DNA of 64,000 nt, from positions 1 through 64,000 of the forward strand of contig JAFPZF010000061.1 of the NCBI GenBank assembly GCA_017417385.1, in the 5' to 3' direction. Positions 1-8,676 of the stretch are shown piece after piece. The position numbers were made by a program, and so were the translations under genes. The stretch is from Bacteroidales bacterium (GTDB lineage Bacteria; Bacteroidota; Bacteroidia; Bacteroidales; Marinilabiliaceae). The notes under the pieces were generated by a model. That model was not told the DNA's origin and made no database searches. It worked only from the letters and a program-made list of their open reading frames with translations. Each line of letters begins with the position of its first letter. The stretch's first letter is position 1.

Positions 1-166
1 GTGCCCTCTGTGTGAGACTAAAATACATCCGTGCTCCCCGCCCCCGCCGACCCTCCGTGCCCTCTCCCCCTCTCTGTGCCCTCCTAGCGAGCGCCAGCTC
101 GCCCTCTGTGTCCATTCCGCACTCTGTGCCTCTGTGCCCTCTGTGTGAGACTAAAATACACCCGTG
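1..166. repeat. CTCTGTG-type intergenic repeat cluster
   Basis: Degenerate repeats of CTCTGTGCCCTC and TGTGTGAGACTAAAATACA, with one GCGAGC-GTCA-type palindrome (gcgagcgccagctcgc). The same wording recurs in nearly every long spacer of the window and always in this orientation. I see no gene. Confidence 0.85.
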
Positions 167-169
167 CTC

Positions 170-291
170 CGTTGAGCGGGATTTGCATACTTTCGATTAA
201 GCGAGTGCAGAGGGAACTTGTGCACTCCGACGACCCTGTTGAGCAGGATTTGCAATCCTGCTCCATGGAGTAAAGCATTTGCAATGCGCTC
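170..291 (+). repeat. Truncated and complete two-hairpin elements flanking a decayed structured unit
   Basis: A truncated first hairpin (170-187) runs into a decayed copy of the CGATTAAGCGAG unit (about 188-229). A complete two-hairpin element follows at 238-291: stem AGCAGGATT/AATCCTGCT, linker CCATGGAG, stem GCATT/AATGC. The A-T pair in the first stem replaces the G-C pair of other copies. Confidence 0.75.
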
Positions 292-357
292 CTCTTCCAT
301 TGACTCCGCCTTCCACGACAACCCCACCCCTACTCCTCATTCCTCATTGAAAAAAAA

Positions 358-385
358 CGCCGCCGCATCCTCAGATGCGACGGCG
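358..385 (-). terminator. Rho-independent terminator for the TonB receptor gene
   Basis: Read on the minus strand this is a 12-bp stem (CGCCGTCGCATC with GATGCGGCGGCG, one G-T wobble) closed by a 4-base loop and followed by eight T (350-357). A near-identical cassette lies at 3796-3823. Confidence 0.85.
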
Positions 386-397
386 TCTCGCCTTTCC

Positions 398-412
398 GAT
401 TTCTTAGAAATC
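398..412. other. Possible excision scar of the ~115-bp inverted-end element
   Basis: GATTTCTTAGAAATC occupies the place where, in the parallel copy of this cassette at 3796-3985, a full inverted-end element (3848-3958) sits between terminator and gene end. The scar joins the outermost bases of the element's left end (TTTCTAG) and right end (TATAGAAAT). That it arose by excision or deletion is inference. Confidence 0.45.
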
Positions 413-414
413 TC

Positions 415-520
415 CTACTTTACCAATACAACTTGCCGTTGACTATGTTGGCAATCATGCTCTGATCTATCGTCCTTGCCGTCACCTTCAAACTCCTCGC
501 TCCTGATGCATCGTTTTTAG
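415..520 (-). pseudogene. Frameshifted C-terminal remnant of a secreted-protein tail
   Basis: The minus strand encodes ...ANIVNGKL and then hits a stop after a shifted YW. The DNA aligns with the 3' end of the large secreted-protein gene at 3967, except for one missing T near 427. Restoring that base gives ANIVNGKLILVK-stop, matching the GLNIIDGKLILVK tail of that protein. Only the last few tens of codons remain and the upstream boundary is uncertain. From about 521 to 640 I recognise nothing. Confidence 0.6.
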
Positions 521-640
521 TCTACTGCGCACCCCTTCTCGTTCACGTCCCTCTCTTTATCCGATATGCGAAGACAAGGGCGCGGAGATGCACCCCTGTC
601 GCTCTCTCCTCCACAATTCTGCTTGTCCTTTCCGCTATCG

Positions 641-3073
641 CTAGAAGTCGATCCTGTAGAATATGTTCGGCAGGGATATGCCGTCTTCCTCGACTTTTGC
701 CTTGCGCTCTCGCAGCAGGAAGCGCTGTCCGAAGCCTGACTCTGACATGAGAATGTTGAGCCCCTCGAATGCGAATGTGTGGCTCACTTTGGCCTTGTTG
801 AGCTTGAAACTGATAGTGAGATCCACGACATGCTCCGGATCGAACTGCTTGCTCATGGCCTCGTCGTCCTTGAAGTATGGCTCGTTTGGAATGTCGCCCT
901 GCTCCATGAGTCTGATCATCAGGTCAATGTCCATCGGAGTATACCGCAACCCTCCCTGAACGGAGTATTTCGCACTGACGTTGAACACGTTCTGCTTGTT
1001 CTTCCCGACCATCCACTCTTTCCCTCCTAGTATTTTGACCATGAAACGGCGATCATAGAGCTGAGGCCTCCATTTGTTGTCGAGGGCCTTGTACTCCGAC
1101 TTGAAGACCGACACGTTGACTTGCCCGAAAAATCCGTCGCTCATGTAGTGCTCGAGTGTCACGTCTCCTCCATAGTTGCGCGTGTTCCCCTTGTTGACCA
1201 TTGCTTCATCAAATATGTTCCATAGACGGTTGACGGAACAGAATGTCGACCCCGCTGCACTGCCGACTGGCGTGTTGAAACCATACTGGTAGTAACCGCT
1301 GATGCGGAAGTTGAGGTTGCCGCTGAACTTGTGCATGTAGGTGGCCAGGACGTGATGCGCCTTGGTGAAACCGAGTCCATCGTTTAGTCTCTTCCCGTCT
1401 TCCTCATAGTAGTATGCGTCCATTCGTTCTATCATGGAGTGGAGGCCATACCCGAAGGACAGGGTGTTGCTCTCGTTGATGTCGTATTTTGCACTCAGCC
1501 GAGGCTCGACGCTCAGCTCGTCAGAAAAGGCAAAATAGCTGCCGTTGACTCCTATGTTTATGCTCCATGAGTCGGTGGGCTTTAGTATGTTCTGCCAGAA
1601 GATGCTGCCGAGGTCTGTGGACCCCTTGGCATTGAGCCAGCTAGTGAATGGCGCCCGCTCATAGACATACTCGTTCGAACTGTAACTTAGTTCAAAAATC
1701 CTGTGAGAGTAGTCGACTCCGAATTGGGTCAACCACACTGGTGTCACTTGCTTCGAGAACTCTGTGTTGAGGACTATTCGATCCTCATTCATCTTCATCG
1801 TGCTGTAGGGGTATAGCTTGTGCGGCGTGGAGTCGTAGTCGACTGGCATCGTCAGCGCGTTGTCCTCGTCGCGCTTGAGCCCCCAATAGCCCAAGTCGGC
1901 TTTGATGTGCTGAGCGTTGTAGCCGACGGTGGTCCGCCATGTCAGACCGCTGTTGAAGTGGATTCTATGTGTGATTCCACCTAACAAACCCCACAAGTGT
2001 CCGTCCTGGCTCGAAGCATCATATATCGTCTCGACGTCGACAATGTCCAGCGGCTTGTCGACCGAGGAGTCGTAATAGCCTAGGGCAAAGGCTGAAAATG
2101 TTCCGACCTTGGCTGTGGGAAAGTTCAGCTTGACTGAGAAGTCCTGAAAGTCATACTGGGTGTCCTGCTCGCCTATAAGTCCTAGCTTGTCGGCAAGAGA
2201 CGTGAATCCATAGCGGTAGTTGACAATGTAGCTCGCCCTATGCTTGCTGGAAAGTGGCCCCTCGGATGTCAGCTCCTCGGAGACTGTGCCTATCTGAGCG
2301 AGATGCTCGAACTTGCTGTTGTTTCCGTTGCGCATCTTGACGTCGAAGACGCCGCTGAGTGAGTTGGAGTAGTTGGCGTTGAAGGTCGAGGTGTAGAAGT
2401 CGCTGTTGCCGATGACGTTGGCGTTGAGCGCACTCACCATGCCGAAGTTGGCCTCGTAGAAGTCGTTGAAGTGGTTCGGTGTGAAGACCTCTACGCCTTC
2501 TATGCGGTACTTCATCATGATGGGCGCATTGCCATGCACCGAGATCCCATTGCCTCCATTCGTCCCAGACACTCCAGCATACGCGGTGACAAGCCTCGCT
2601 GGATCGTTTGCCCCGCCTGCAAAACGCGTGGCCTCCTCCATCGACAACATCACCCCGCCTGCCAAGGCTGTCGGGTTGACCATGGCCTCCTTGTTCACGC
2701 GCGGTCTGACGACTACCTCTGTGAGCTGTCTCTTGTCTTCTCGCAACTCGATGTTCAGCACGACTTCCTTGACGCCGACTACAAGAACCTCCTTGCTGAC
2801 GCTGGGCTCATAGCCGATATACGAGGATTCTATCGTGAAGCGCCCTCCGCGTGGAAGAACGACGCTGTAGCTGCCGTCCATGTCGGCTACCGCCCCGGTC
2901 TGGAGCTCTACTACCTTCACGGTGGCTCCGACGAGTGGCTCTCCTGTTATTGCGTCTTTGATTGTCCCTCGCAATGTCTCTGCGTCGACTCTTAGTGGGG
3001 CGCAAGTCATGCATAGTATTATTACGGGTATTATGGAATGTCTGTTTTTCATGTCTATCATGTTGCTCTTCAT
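641..3073 (-). CDS. TonB-dependent outer membrane receptor with carboxypeptidase-regulatory-like N-terminal domain
   Basis: An 810-residue outer-membrane receptor, presumably importing a ligand with TonB energy; the substrate cannot be read from sequence. Residues about 10-31 form a signal peptide. Residues 33-120 form a CarboxypepD_reg-like beta-sandwich (LRGTIKDAITGEPLVGATV...). A plug domain spans about 125-235 (VHGNAPIMMKYRIEGVEVF). The rest is beta-barrel ending in an aromatic residue (YRIDF). No SusD partner lies next to it, so this looks like a stand-alone receptor rather than a SusC/D pair. Codons 1, 5 and 8 are all possible ATG starts; the longest is given because no clear ribosome site separates them. 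Transcription probably ends at the hairpin at 358-385. Confidence 0.85.
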   Translation of the reverse strand: MKSNMIDMKNRHSIIPVIILCMTCAPLRVDAETLRGTIKDAITGEPLVGATVKVVELQTGAVADMDGSYSVVLPRGGRFTIESSYIGYEPSVSKEVLVVGVKEVVLNIELREDKRQLTEVVVRPRVNKEAMVNPTALAGGVMLSMEEATRFAGGANDPARLVTAYAGVSGTNGGNGISVHGNAPIMMKYRIEGVEVFTPNHFNDFYEANFGMVSALNANVIGNSDFYTSTFNANYSNSLSGVFDVKMRNGNNSKFEHLAQIGTVSEELTSEGPLSSKHRASYIVNYRYGFTSLADKLGLIGEQDTQYDFQDFSVKLNFPTAKVGTFSAFALGYYDSSVDKPLDIVDVETIYDASSQDGHLWGLLGGITHRIHFNSGLTWRTTVGYNAQHIKADLGYWGLKRDEDNALTMPVDYDSTPHKLYPYSTMKMNEDRIVLNTEFSKQVTPVWLTQFGVDYSHRIFELSYSSNEYVYERAPFTSWLNAKGSTDLGSIFWQNILKPTDSWSINIGVNGSYFAFSDELSVEPRLSAKYDINESNTLSFGYGLHSMIERMDAYYYEEDGKRLNDGLGFTKAHHVLATYMHKFSGNLNFRISGYYQYGFNTPVGSAAGSTFCSVNRLWNIFDEAMVNKGNTRNYGGDVTLEHYMSDGFFGQVNVSVFKSEYKALDNKWRPQLYDRRFMVKILGGKEWMVGKNKQNVFNVSAKYSVQGGLRYTPMDIDLMIRLMEQGDIPNEPYFKDDEAMSKQFDPEHVVDLTISFKLNKAKVSHTFAFEGLNILMSESGFGQRFLLRERKAKVEEDGISLPNIFYRIDF

Positions 3074-3449
3074 ATTATACTGATTCTCGTCCTCTATTGT
3101 TTCGTTTTGGACTCACCAAAGTGTCTTTGCGGAATGATAGCTTTGCTTACTGTTCTAAATTGGCTTCCGCCATCCTTCCCTCTTTTATTGTTCAAGTCTC
3201 CACAACTTCATCTACCTGTCTGTCGCCGTCAAGAACTTCTGCCTCGAGTCTCTTTTCCCTCGCATCTGCCCCCTCCGTGCCCTCTCCCCCTTCTCTGTGC
3301 CCTCCTAGCGAGCGCCAGCTCGCCTCTGTGCCCTCTGTGTGAGACCCTAAAAACTCTCCGTCCTCCTTCCGACCACTCCGACCTCTCCGATGATTCCGAC
3401 CCTTCCGACGACTCCGACCTCTTCTGCCGATTACATACTTCCGCGCTGA
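3074..3449. repeat. Receptor leader region, then CTCTGTG and CTCCGAC repeats
   Basis: About 3074-3260 is the upstream region of the receptor gene; I found no exact TAnnTTTG box in it. About 3270-3345 holds CTCTGTG-type repeats with a GCGAGCGCCAGCTCGC palindrome. About 3360-3425 holds CTCCGACGA-type nonamers. No gene is supported. Confidence 0.7.
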
Positions 3450-3551
3450 ACTTTTCGATTAAGCGAGTGCAATGCAAGCTTGCTTGCAAATTGCCGAGCG
3501 TGAGAAAAGTCAGCGAAGCTAACGTGAGAAAGGGCGACGAAGTCAACGCCC
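3450..3551 (+). repeat. Structured CGATTAAG unit nested in the right half of a second unit
   Basis: The unit (3450-3522) has outer stem ACTTTT/AAAAGT, conserved CGATTAAGCGAG and GCCGAGCGTGAG boxes, an inner hairpin around AAGCTTGCTT, and a trailing AGC-GAA-GCT mini-hairpin. The right half of another unit follows (CGTGAGAAAGG...GACGAAGTC), so the first appears inserted inside the second, directly after GCTGA. Confidence 0.75.
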
Positions 3552-3589
3552 TAGGTATAGAGTTTCCTCTGACAATTCCTAATTCCTAA

Positions 3590-3684
3590 TTCCTCTGTGC
3601 CCTCCTAGCGAGCGCCAGCTCGCCCTCTGTGTCCATTCCGCCCTCTGTGCCTCTGTGCCCTCTGTGTGAGACTAAAATACACCC
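3590..3684. repeat. CTAATTC and CTCTGTG repeat cluster
   Basis: Short CTAATTC units, then CTCTGTG repeats with GCGAGCGCCAGCTCGC, ending in GTGTGAGACTAAAATACA. Nothing coding is seen. Confidence 0.8.
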
Positions 3685-3739
3685 TGTTGAGCGGGATTTG
3701 CAATCCCGCTCGATGGAGTATAAGCATTTATAATGCGCT
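3685..3739 (+). repeat. Two-hairpin element
   Basis: First stem AGCGGGATT/AATCCCGCT with a TGC loop, linker CGATGGAGTATAA, second stem GCATT/AATGC. Same family as 238, 8106, 37094, 52395 and 55528. Confidence 0.85.
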
Positions 3740-3795
3740 TATCCTTCCATTGTTCCGACCCCTCCGACGACTCCTCATTCCTCATTGAAAAAAAA

Positions 3796-3823
3796 CGCCG
3801 CCGCATCCTAAGATGCGACGGCG
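3796..3823 (-). terminator. Rho-independent terminator for the repeat-built secreted protein gene
   Basis: Minus-strand 12-bp GC-rich stem (CGCCGTCGCATC/GATGCGGCGGCG, one G-T wobble) followed by eight T (3788-3795). Nearly the same sequence as 358-385. Confidence 0.85.
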
Positions 3824-3847
3824 TCTCGCCTTTTTCCTTTTAGTGGA

Positions 3848-3958
3848 TTTCTAGAAGTTAGATTTTGCAAGGCTTGCGAGCTTTTGAATACCGGAGTGTA
3901 CTGAAGTACATGAGGATTTCAAAAGTGAGCTTAACGCAGCAAAATCAACTTATAGAAA
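3848..3958. mobile_element. ~111-bp element with imperfect inverted ends, short form
   Basis: Starts TTCTAGAAGTTAGATTTTGC and ends AAAATCAACTTATAGAAA; the ends are imperfect inverted repeats. The middle carries the palindrome TGTACTGAAGTACA. It lies 8 bases beyond the stop codon of the gene at 3967. It has no coding capacity, so if mobile it would be non-autonomous. Confidence 0.7.
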
Positions 3959-3966
3959 GACACTAA

Positions 3967-6900
3967 CTACTTTACCAATATCAACTTACCATCGATAATG
4001 TTCAAGCCTCTCTGTGGCTTCGCCAGCTTCTCACCCTTCAGGTTGTAGATGCCCTTCTTTGCACTCTCGACAACCTCAACGTCCTTCACTGCCGTAACCT
4101 CACCGGATGCAACAGTTATCGTCCAACGCCTGTCTCCCGGCATGAGTATCGGAGTCTCGGCTCCCTCGCCGAGCGTCAACTCTCCATTGAAATCTCCCGT
4201 CTCAACATCCGTGAACGCTACGACACCAGCTACTGTGCCAGTTACAGGCTCCTCGTCGTCACCCGTTTCCTCGTTCTTTCCAGTGTCAGCACCCTCGAAG
4301 TTGAAGATGTTGTTCTTGATAGTCCACGTTGGGTTAGCTCCACTTGCACCCTGGTTCATGCCCTTGATGGTCTGACCGTTCTTGCCACAGTTGACGAAGA
4401 TGTTCTCCTCGACGTCGTACGTCATCCATGCCTGATTGCTCTGACGATGGCTGAAGAAGTTCTTGCCCTTCGCCAAGTTGTACATGGTGTTGTGCTTAAA
4501 TGCAAACGTCTGTGTCAAGTCTCCGTTCGCCTCCGTCACCTTCTGACCAGACTGTGAACTGTAGAACGACTTCCCGGTCGCTGTTGCTGCCCAGAATGTG
4601 GAGTTCTCGACAGATACCTTGACTGCCGCACTTCCCTTCGTGAAGTCTATCGTCGTGGCGTCTGCCGTGAGCTCTGCATAGACGTTGTCAATCTCGAAGC
4701 TCTCGATGAGGTAGTTCTTGCATGGGCTTGCGAAGAGCGCCTTCTTCAAGCTCTTAATTGTGACGTCCTTTATCACAATCTGCTCTATCGTCGTCCACGC
4801 CGTCGGATTCTCTACTGTCACGAGTGTCGTCATAGCCCCTTCAAGCGTCGTCGCGTCTATCGTCGCACCGTTGCCAGTGATGACGATGCTTGCCGGTGCC
4901 TCTATCGAACCGCTGATGGTGTACTCGCCACCCTCCGTGAGCTCGATGTAGATGTCCTTCACTACCTTGCCCTCTGTAGCTGCTACGAGTGCCGTGTAGA
5001 TGTCCGTGCCAGTCTCAGGTGCAATGTGGATGTCCTCCGGCTCCGGAGTCAACTCTGCATACCTCGCCTCCGCTGCCGTCAGCGTCTCGTAGTTCTCTAC
5101 GGTCGCCTTCTGATCTTCCGTCAATGCGTCGTATGCCTTCCTCGCATCATCGATCTTCGCCTTGCACTCCTTCGTGAAGGCTACCTCGCCTATCTCGTCA
5201 ATCTTAGCCATGACGTTGACTACTGCGACGTCTATCCACCTCGGGTCTCCGATCAGCGCCTTAGCCTGTGGCTGACTTACTGAAATTGTAAAGTCACCCT
5301 CTGCTACATTCGCAAATTCTACGACGCCTGCTATCGTGCCTGTTACAGGCTCCTCGTCGTCACCCGTTGCCTCGTCCTTTCCAGTGTCAGCACCCTCGAA
5401 GTTGAAACTGTTGTTCTTGATAGTCCACGTTGGGTTAGCTCCACTTGCACCCTGGTTCATGCCCTTGATGGTCTGACCGCTCTTGCCACAGTTGACGAAG
5501 ATGTTCTCCTCGACGTCGTACGTCATCCATGTCTGATTGCTCTGACGATGGCTGAAGAAGTTCTTGCCCTTCGCCAAGTTGTACATGGTGTTGTGCTTAA
5601 ATGCAAACGTCTGTGTCAAGTCTCCGTTCGCCTCCGTCACTTTCTGACCAGACTGTGAACTGTAGAACGACTTCCCGGTCGCTGTTGCTGCCCAGAATGT
5701 GGAGTTCTCGACAGATACCTTGACTGCCGCACTTCCCTTCGTGAAGTCTATCGTCGTGGCGTCTGCTGCAAGCTCTGCCAGTACGTTGTTCATCTCGAGG
5801 TTCTCGATGAGGTAGTTCTTGCATGGGCTTGCGAAGAGCGCCTTCTTCAAGCTCTTAATTGTGACGTCCTTTATCGCAATCTGCTCTACCGTCGTCCACT
5901 CTGTCGGCTCTGCAACGTTCACGAGCTTCGTCAACGCCCCCGTCAACGCCGTCGCATCTATCGTCGCTCCGTTGCCATTGATGACTATGCTTGCCGGTGC
6001 CTCTATCGACCCGCTGATGGTGTACTCGCCACCCTTTGCCAGCTCGATGCTGATGTTCTTAGCTACCTTGCCGTCCGTAGCCTCTACGAGTGCCGTGTAG
6101 ATGTCCGCGCCCGTAGCTGGTGCGATGTTGATGTCCGTCGGCTCCGGCGTCAGCTCTACGAGCTTTGCCTCTGCTGCCTCCAGCACCGTCAACTTGCTGA
6201 CATAAGGCTGCTGGTCGTCCTTCAGCGCGTCGTATGCCTTCCTCGCTTCGCTGACCTTCGCCTTGCATGCGTTGTTGTAGACTACCTCGCCGATGGCCTC
6301 TATCAGGGCGTCGACATCCGCTGCTGCCGCCTTGTCGGCCGTAATCTTGTCCGCTGCCCTCTGGTCTGATATGTCGATAGCCAACTTGTCGAGGATTGCA
6401 TCAACCTCTGCCTTGTTCTCGTCGAGAGACTTCGCCTCGTTGTACACTACTGCGTCGATTGACTGCTTGGCTGCCGTGATGAGTGCTGCGACTGCCTCGC
6501 TGTCTCCCTCCTTGCCGAGAGACTCGGCTTCCGTCTTCTTCATGCCCTTATAGGTCTCGAACTCTGCCTTGTCTGCTGCCAGCTTCTCTTCCGCCTTCTG
6601 GTCTGCTATGTCGCTCTTCAGCGACGTGACGATCGCATCTACCTCTGCCTTGTTCTCGTCAAGCGTCATCGCCTCGTCGTATGCTAGTCCGTCGATTGAC
6701 TGCTTGGCTGTCGTGATGAGTGCTGCGACTGCCCCGCTGTCATCCTCCGTGCCGAGAGCCTCGGCTTCAGTCTTCTTCGAGCCCTTATAGGTCTCGAACT
6801 CTGCCTTGTCCTTCAGCAATGCATACGCAGACTCTGCAGCCGTCAGTGCCGCATAGTTTTGGACTTCTTCCTGCTGCGCTTTCGTCAACGCATCGTATGC

Positions 6901-7746
6901 CGTCTTCGCAGCATCTATCTTGCCCTTGCACTCGTCTGTATAGACTACTTCGCCGATTGCGGCTATCAGTTGGTCGACGTTCCCTATTGCCAATTTAACG
7001 AGATACTCCTCCATTTCTTCGAGGACATTGGCAAAATCGCCCGTCAAGGTCTTCTGGCTGGGCGTCAACTTGTCAAATTCATCCCTCGCTGCTGCTACCT
7101 TCTCAGCCGCTCCATCTCCGTTGATGCCCTTGCCTGCAACGTCTATCAACTTGACTACCGGATATGCTGCTGCTTCATCCAACAGGTCCTGATAGTTATA
7201 GACCGCCGCCTTGTCCTCTGCGCTCAGCTTATTGTACTCCTCCTGTGTGTTCCCGATGTTGGCTCCAACCTCGTCATCCGGCTTGATTCCATTATACTTG
7301 ATGTCCTCTATCGCCTTGATCACCGGATAAACATTCACCTTTGCAATCCTGAACTCGAAGGTTCTCTCAACTTTATCATCATTCCATGTTTCTCCATCAT
7401 TATATTCTAAGTCAACTTCTGCTTTCGCTGTTGCCACTCCAGAGAAGAAATCACTCACTACGATTTCTTTATCATCAATGTTGAAACTGACGCCTTCTTT
7501 CAAGTCTACTTCGATACTATTCTTGTAGACAAACGCTCCGTAATAAGGCTCTACCAGTTCTACGTAGTTAGCGAGATCCCCTGAGTTCCACGGCAACTCT
7601 CCCACATTCGCCTCCGTTGTAAACGTGGAATTGTTTTCTTCATCCACGCAGGTGACTGTCACCACGTACTTCACGTCCATGTCTGCCTTTGCCCACTGCA
7701 CCGCAGCTAGCAGGAAGGCGAACAACATTAGTAACTGTTTTCGCAT
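3967..7746 (-). CDS. Secreted helical-repeat and beta-helix protein with internal duplication
   Basis: A 1259-residue exported protein of unknown specificity. The chosen start (MRKQLLMLFAFLLAAVQWAKA) gives a clean signal peptide; the open frame extends 65 codons upstream without signal character. Residues about 115-535 are alanine-rich helical repeats (IGEVVYTDECKGKIDAAKTA-type). Two parallel beta-helix modules (about 540-835 and 900-1185) resemble the DUF4957/DUF5123 pectate-lyase-like families; one helical repeat separates them. The modules are nearly identical at DNA level over several hundred bases with a 1101-bp period. The protein ends IYNLKGEKLAKP...NIIDGKLILVK, a short tail shared with two other secreted proteins here. 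A surface adhesin or polysaccharide-binding role is a guess; no catalytic residues are evident. Confidence 0.8.
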   Translation of the reverse strand: MRKQLLMLFAFLLAAVQWAKADMDVKYVVTVTCVDEENNSTFTTEANVGELPWNSGDLANYVELVEPYYGAFVYKNSIEVDLKEGVSFNIDDKEIVVSDFFSGVATAKAEVDLEYNDGETWNDDKVERTFEFRIAKVNVYPVIKAIEDIKYNGIKPDDEVGANIGNTQEEYNKLSAEDKAAVYNYQDLLDEAAAYPVVKLIDVAGKGINGDGAAEKVAAARDEFDKLTPSQKTLTGDFANVLEEMEEYLVKLAIGNVDQLIAAIGEVVYTDECKGKIDAAKTAYDALTKAQQEEVQNYAALTAAESAYALLKDKAEFETYKGSKKTEAEALGTEDDSGAVAALITTAKQSIDGLAYDEAMTLDENKAEVDAIVTSLKSDIADQKAEEKLAADKAEFETYKGMKKTEAESLGKEGDSEAVAALITAAKQSIDAVVYNEAKSLDENKAEVDAILDKLAIDISDQRAADKITADKAAAADVDALIEAIGEVVYNNACKAKVSEARKAYDALKDDQQPYVSKLTVLEAAEAKLVELTPEPTDINIAPATGADIYTALVEATDGKVAKNISIELAKGGEYTISGSIEAPASIVINGNGATIDATALTGALTKLVNVAEPTEWTTVEQIAIKDVTIKSLKKALFASPCKNYLIENLEMNNVLAELAADATTIDFTKGSAAVKVSVENSTFWAATATGKSFYSSQSGQKVTEANGDLTQTFAFKHNTMYNLAKGKNFFSHRQSNQTWMTYDVEENIFVNCGKSGQTIKGMNQGASGANPTWTIKNNSFNFEGADTGKDEATGDDEEPVTGTIAGVVEFANVAEGDFTISVSQPQAKALIGDPRWIDVAVVNVMAKIDEIGEVAFTKECKAKIDDARKAYDALTEDQKATVENYETLTAAEARYAELTPEPEDIHIAPETGTDIYTALVAATEGKVVKDIYIELTEGGEYTISGSIEAPASIVITGNGATIDATTLEGAMTTLVTVENPTAWTTIEQIVIKDVTIKSLKKALFASPCKNYLIESFEIDNVYAELTADATTIDFTKGSAAVKVSVENSTFWAATATGKSFYSSQSGQKVTEANGDLTQTFAFKHNTMYNLAKGKNFFSHRQSNQAWMTYDVEENIFVNCGKNGQTIKGMNQGASGANPTWTIKNNIFNFEGADTGKNEETGDDEEPVTGTVAGVVAFTDVETGDFNGELTLGEGAETPILMPGDRRWTITVASGEVTAVKDVEVVESAKKGIYNLKGEKLAKPQRGLNIIDGKLILVK

Positions 7747-8105
7747 TGTTATTGTATTTATTAAGTTAGTAATTGTCTTCTTTCGCCGACAGACTCCCTC
7801 GCCTCCAGTCCACAACATACCTCTCCTCGCGCCGCGCCAAAGCACTGCGTTCCGCTCTTCTCTCTCCCCACCGGTTGACTCCTTTATACCCGAGATCTGT
7901 CTGTCCATGGTTCTTCCAATTCTTGGATCCCGCACCCCCAAAATGCGTATCTCGCCCCTAAATTACACATTCCAACCGATATTTTGTAAAAAAATATGAA
8001 AAAATCTCATCCGCCCCATTTTCCCTCCTTCCCTCATCCAGCCCCCTCCCATTTGCCAATCCCTCATTGCTAATTACTCCGACATTCCGGCACCTCCGAC
8101 CCTTC
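7747..8105. other. Long leader of the secreted-protein gene, then a short C/T-rich spacer
   Basis: About 200 bases upstream of the 7746 start code on the minus strand for a G/A-rich leader without a recognisable protein. No exact TAnnTTTG box was found. About 8000-8105 is C/T-rich spacer with one CTAATT-like unit. Confidence 0.5.
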
Positions 8106-8160
8106 CGTTGAGCGGGGATTTGTAATCCCGCTCCATGGAGTATAAGCATTTTCAATGCGC
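8106..8160 (+). repeat. Two-hairpin element
   Basis: First stem AGCGGGGATT/AATCCCGCT, loop TGT, linker CCATGGAGTATAA, second stem GCATT/AATGC. Family member as at 3685. Confidence 0.85.
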
Positions 8161-8185
8161 TTACTTTCCTTCAGCCCCTCTTTCT

Positions 8186-8440
8186 GACGACTCAGACCCC
8201 TCTGACAACTCCGACCATTCCGACCATTCCGACCCCTCTGACGATTCTGACAATTCCGACGATTCCGACGACTCCGACGACTCTGACGACTCTGACGACT
8301 CCGACAACTCTGACGACTCCGACGACTCCGCTTCCTCTCTGTGCCCTCCCTCCGCCGCAGGCGACCTCTGTGTCCTCTCCGCGAGCGTCAGCTCGCCCCT
8401 CCGTGTCCTCAGTGCCCTCTGTGTGAGGCATAAAAAACCT
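8186..8440. repeat. CTCCGACGA minisatellite followed by a CTCTGTG cluster
   Basis: 8186-8334 is the longest nonamer array of the window: imperfect repeats of GACGACTCC/GACGATTCC. 8335-8440 is a CTCTGTG cluster with a CGCCGCAGGCG palindrome and GCGAGCGTCAGCTCGC. Open frames across it (Asp-Ser runs) follow from the repeat period and are not genes. Confidence 0.85.
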
Positions 8441-8470
8441 CCGACAACTCCAATTCCTAATTCCTAATTC

Positions 8471-8527
8471 CTAATTTACTGTTATTGCAATAACTAGTAA
8501 TCCGAATATAACATATACATACTTCAT
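8471..8527 (-). CDS. Possible 18-residue hydrophobic peptide, or remnant
   Basis: ATG opens MKYVYVIFGLLVIAITVN, a single hydrophobic segment, and the TAG stop is the first unit of the adjoining CTAATTC repeat. It could be a small membrane peptide or the start of a gene cut off by repeat growth. No supporting ribosome site or homolog can be claimed. Confidence 0.2.
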   Translation of the reverse strand: MKYVYVIFGLLVIAITVN

Positions 8528-8616
8528 AATCGTCTAGCACTTGACCTTTACTGTGCGAGGTTCTAAGTTATTCTATCTTCATAACGGAGCCCCCATCCCT
8601 TTATTACCCATAAATG

Positions 8617-8650
8617 AACAAAGATGCAGCCTACCGACCGCATCTTTGTT
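8617..8650. terminator. Bidirectional hairpin downstream of the 9952-8677 operon
   Basis: Perfect 11-bp stem AACAAAGATGC/GCATCTTTGTT around a 12-base loop. T-rich sequence follows on the plus side, and GTTCATTT on the minus side. It lies just past the 8677 stop. Confidence 0.65.
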
Positions 8651-8676
8651 TTATCTAGTTATGACCCCGTCTCTAT

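Noticed and set aside
3450..3551. CRISPR-like array
   Set aside because: Repeated CGATTAAG boxes are not regularly spaced with unique spacers; the segments between boxes are self-complementary stems.
8186..8334. CRISPR array
   Set aside because: The 9-bp tandem repeat has no spacers, and no cas genes are in the window.
8192..8467. Long frames with Asp-Ser or Val-Gly runs
   Set aside because: They follow from the 9-bp CTCCGACGA repeat, which lacks stops in several frames on both strands.
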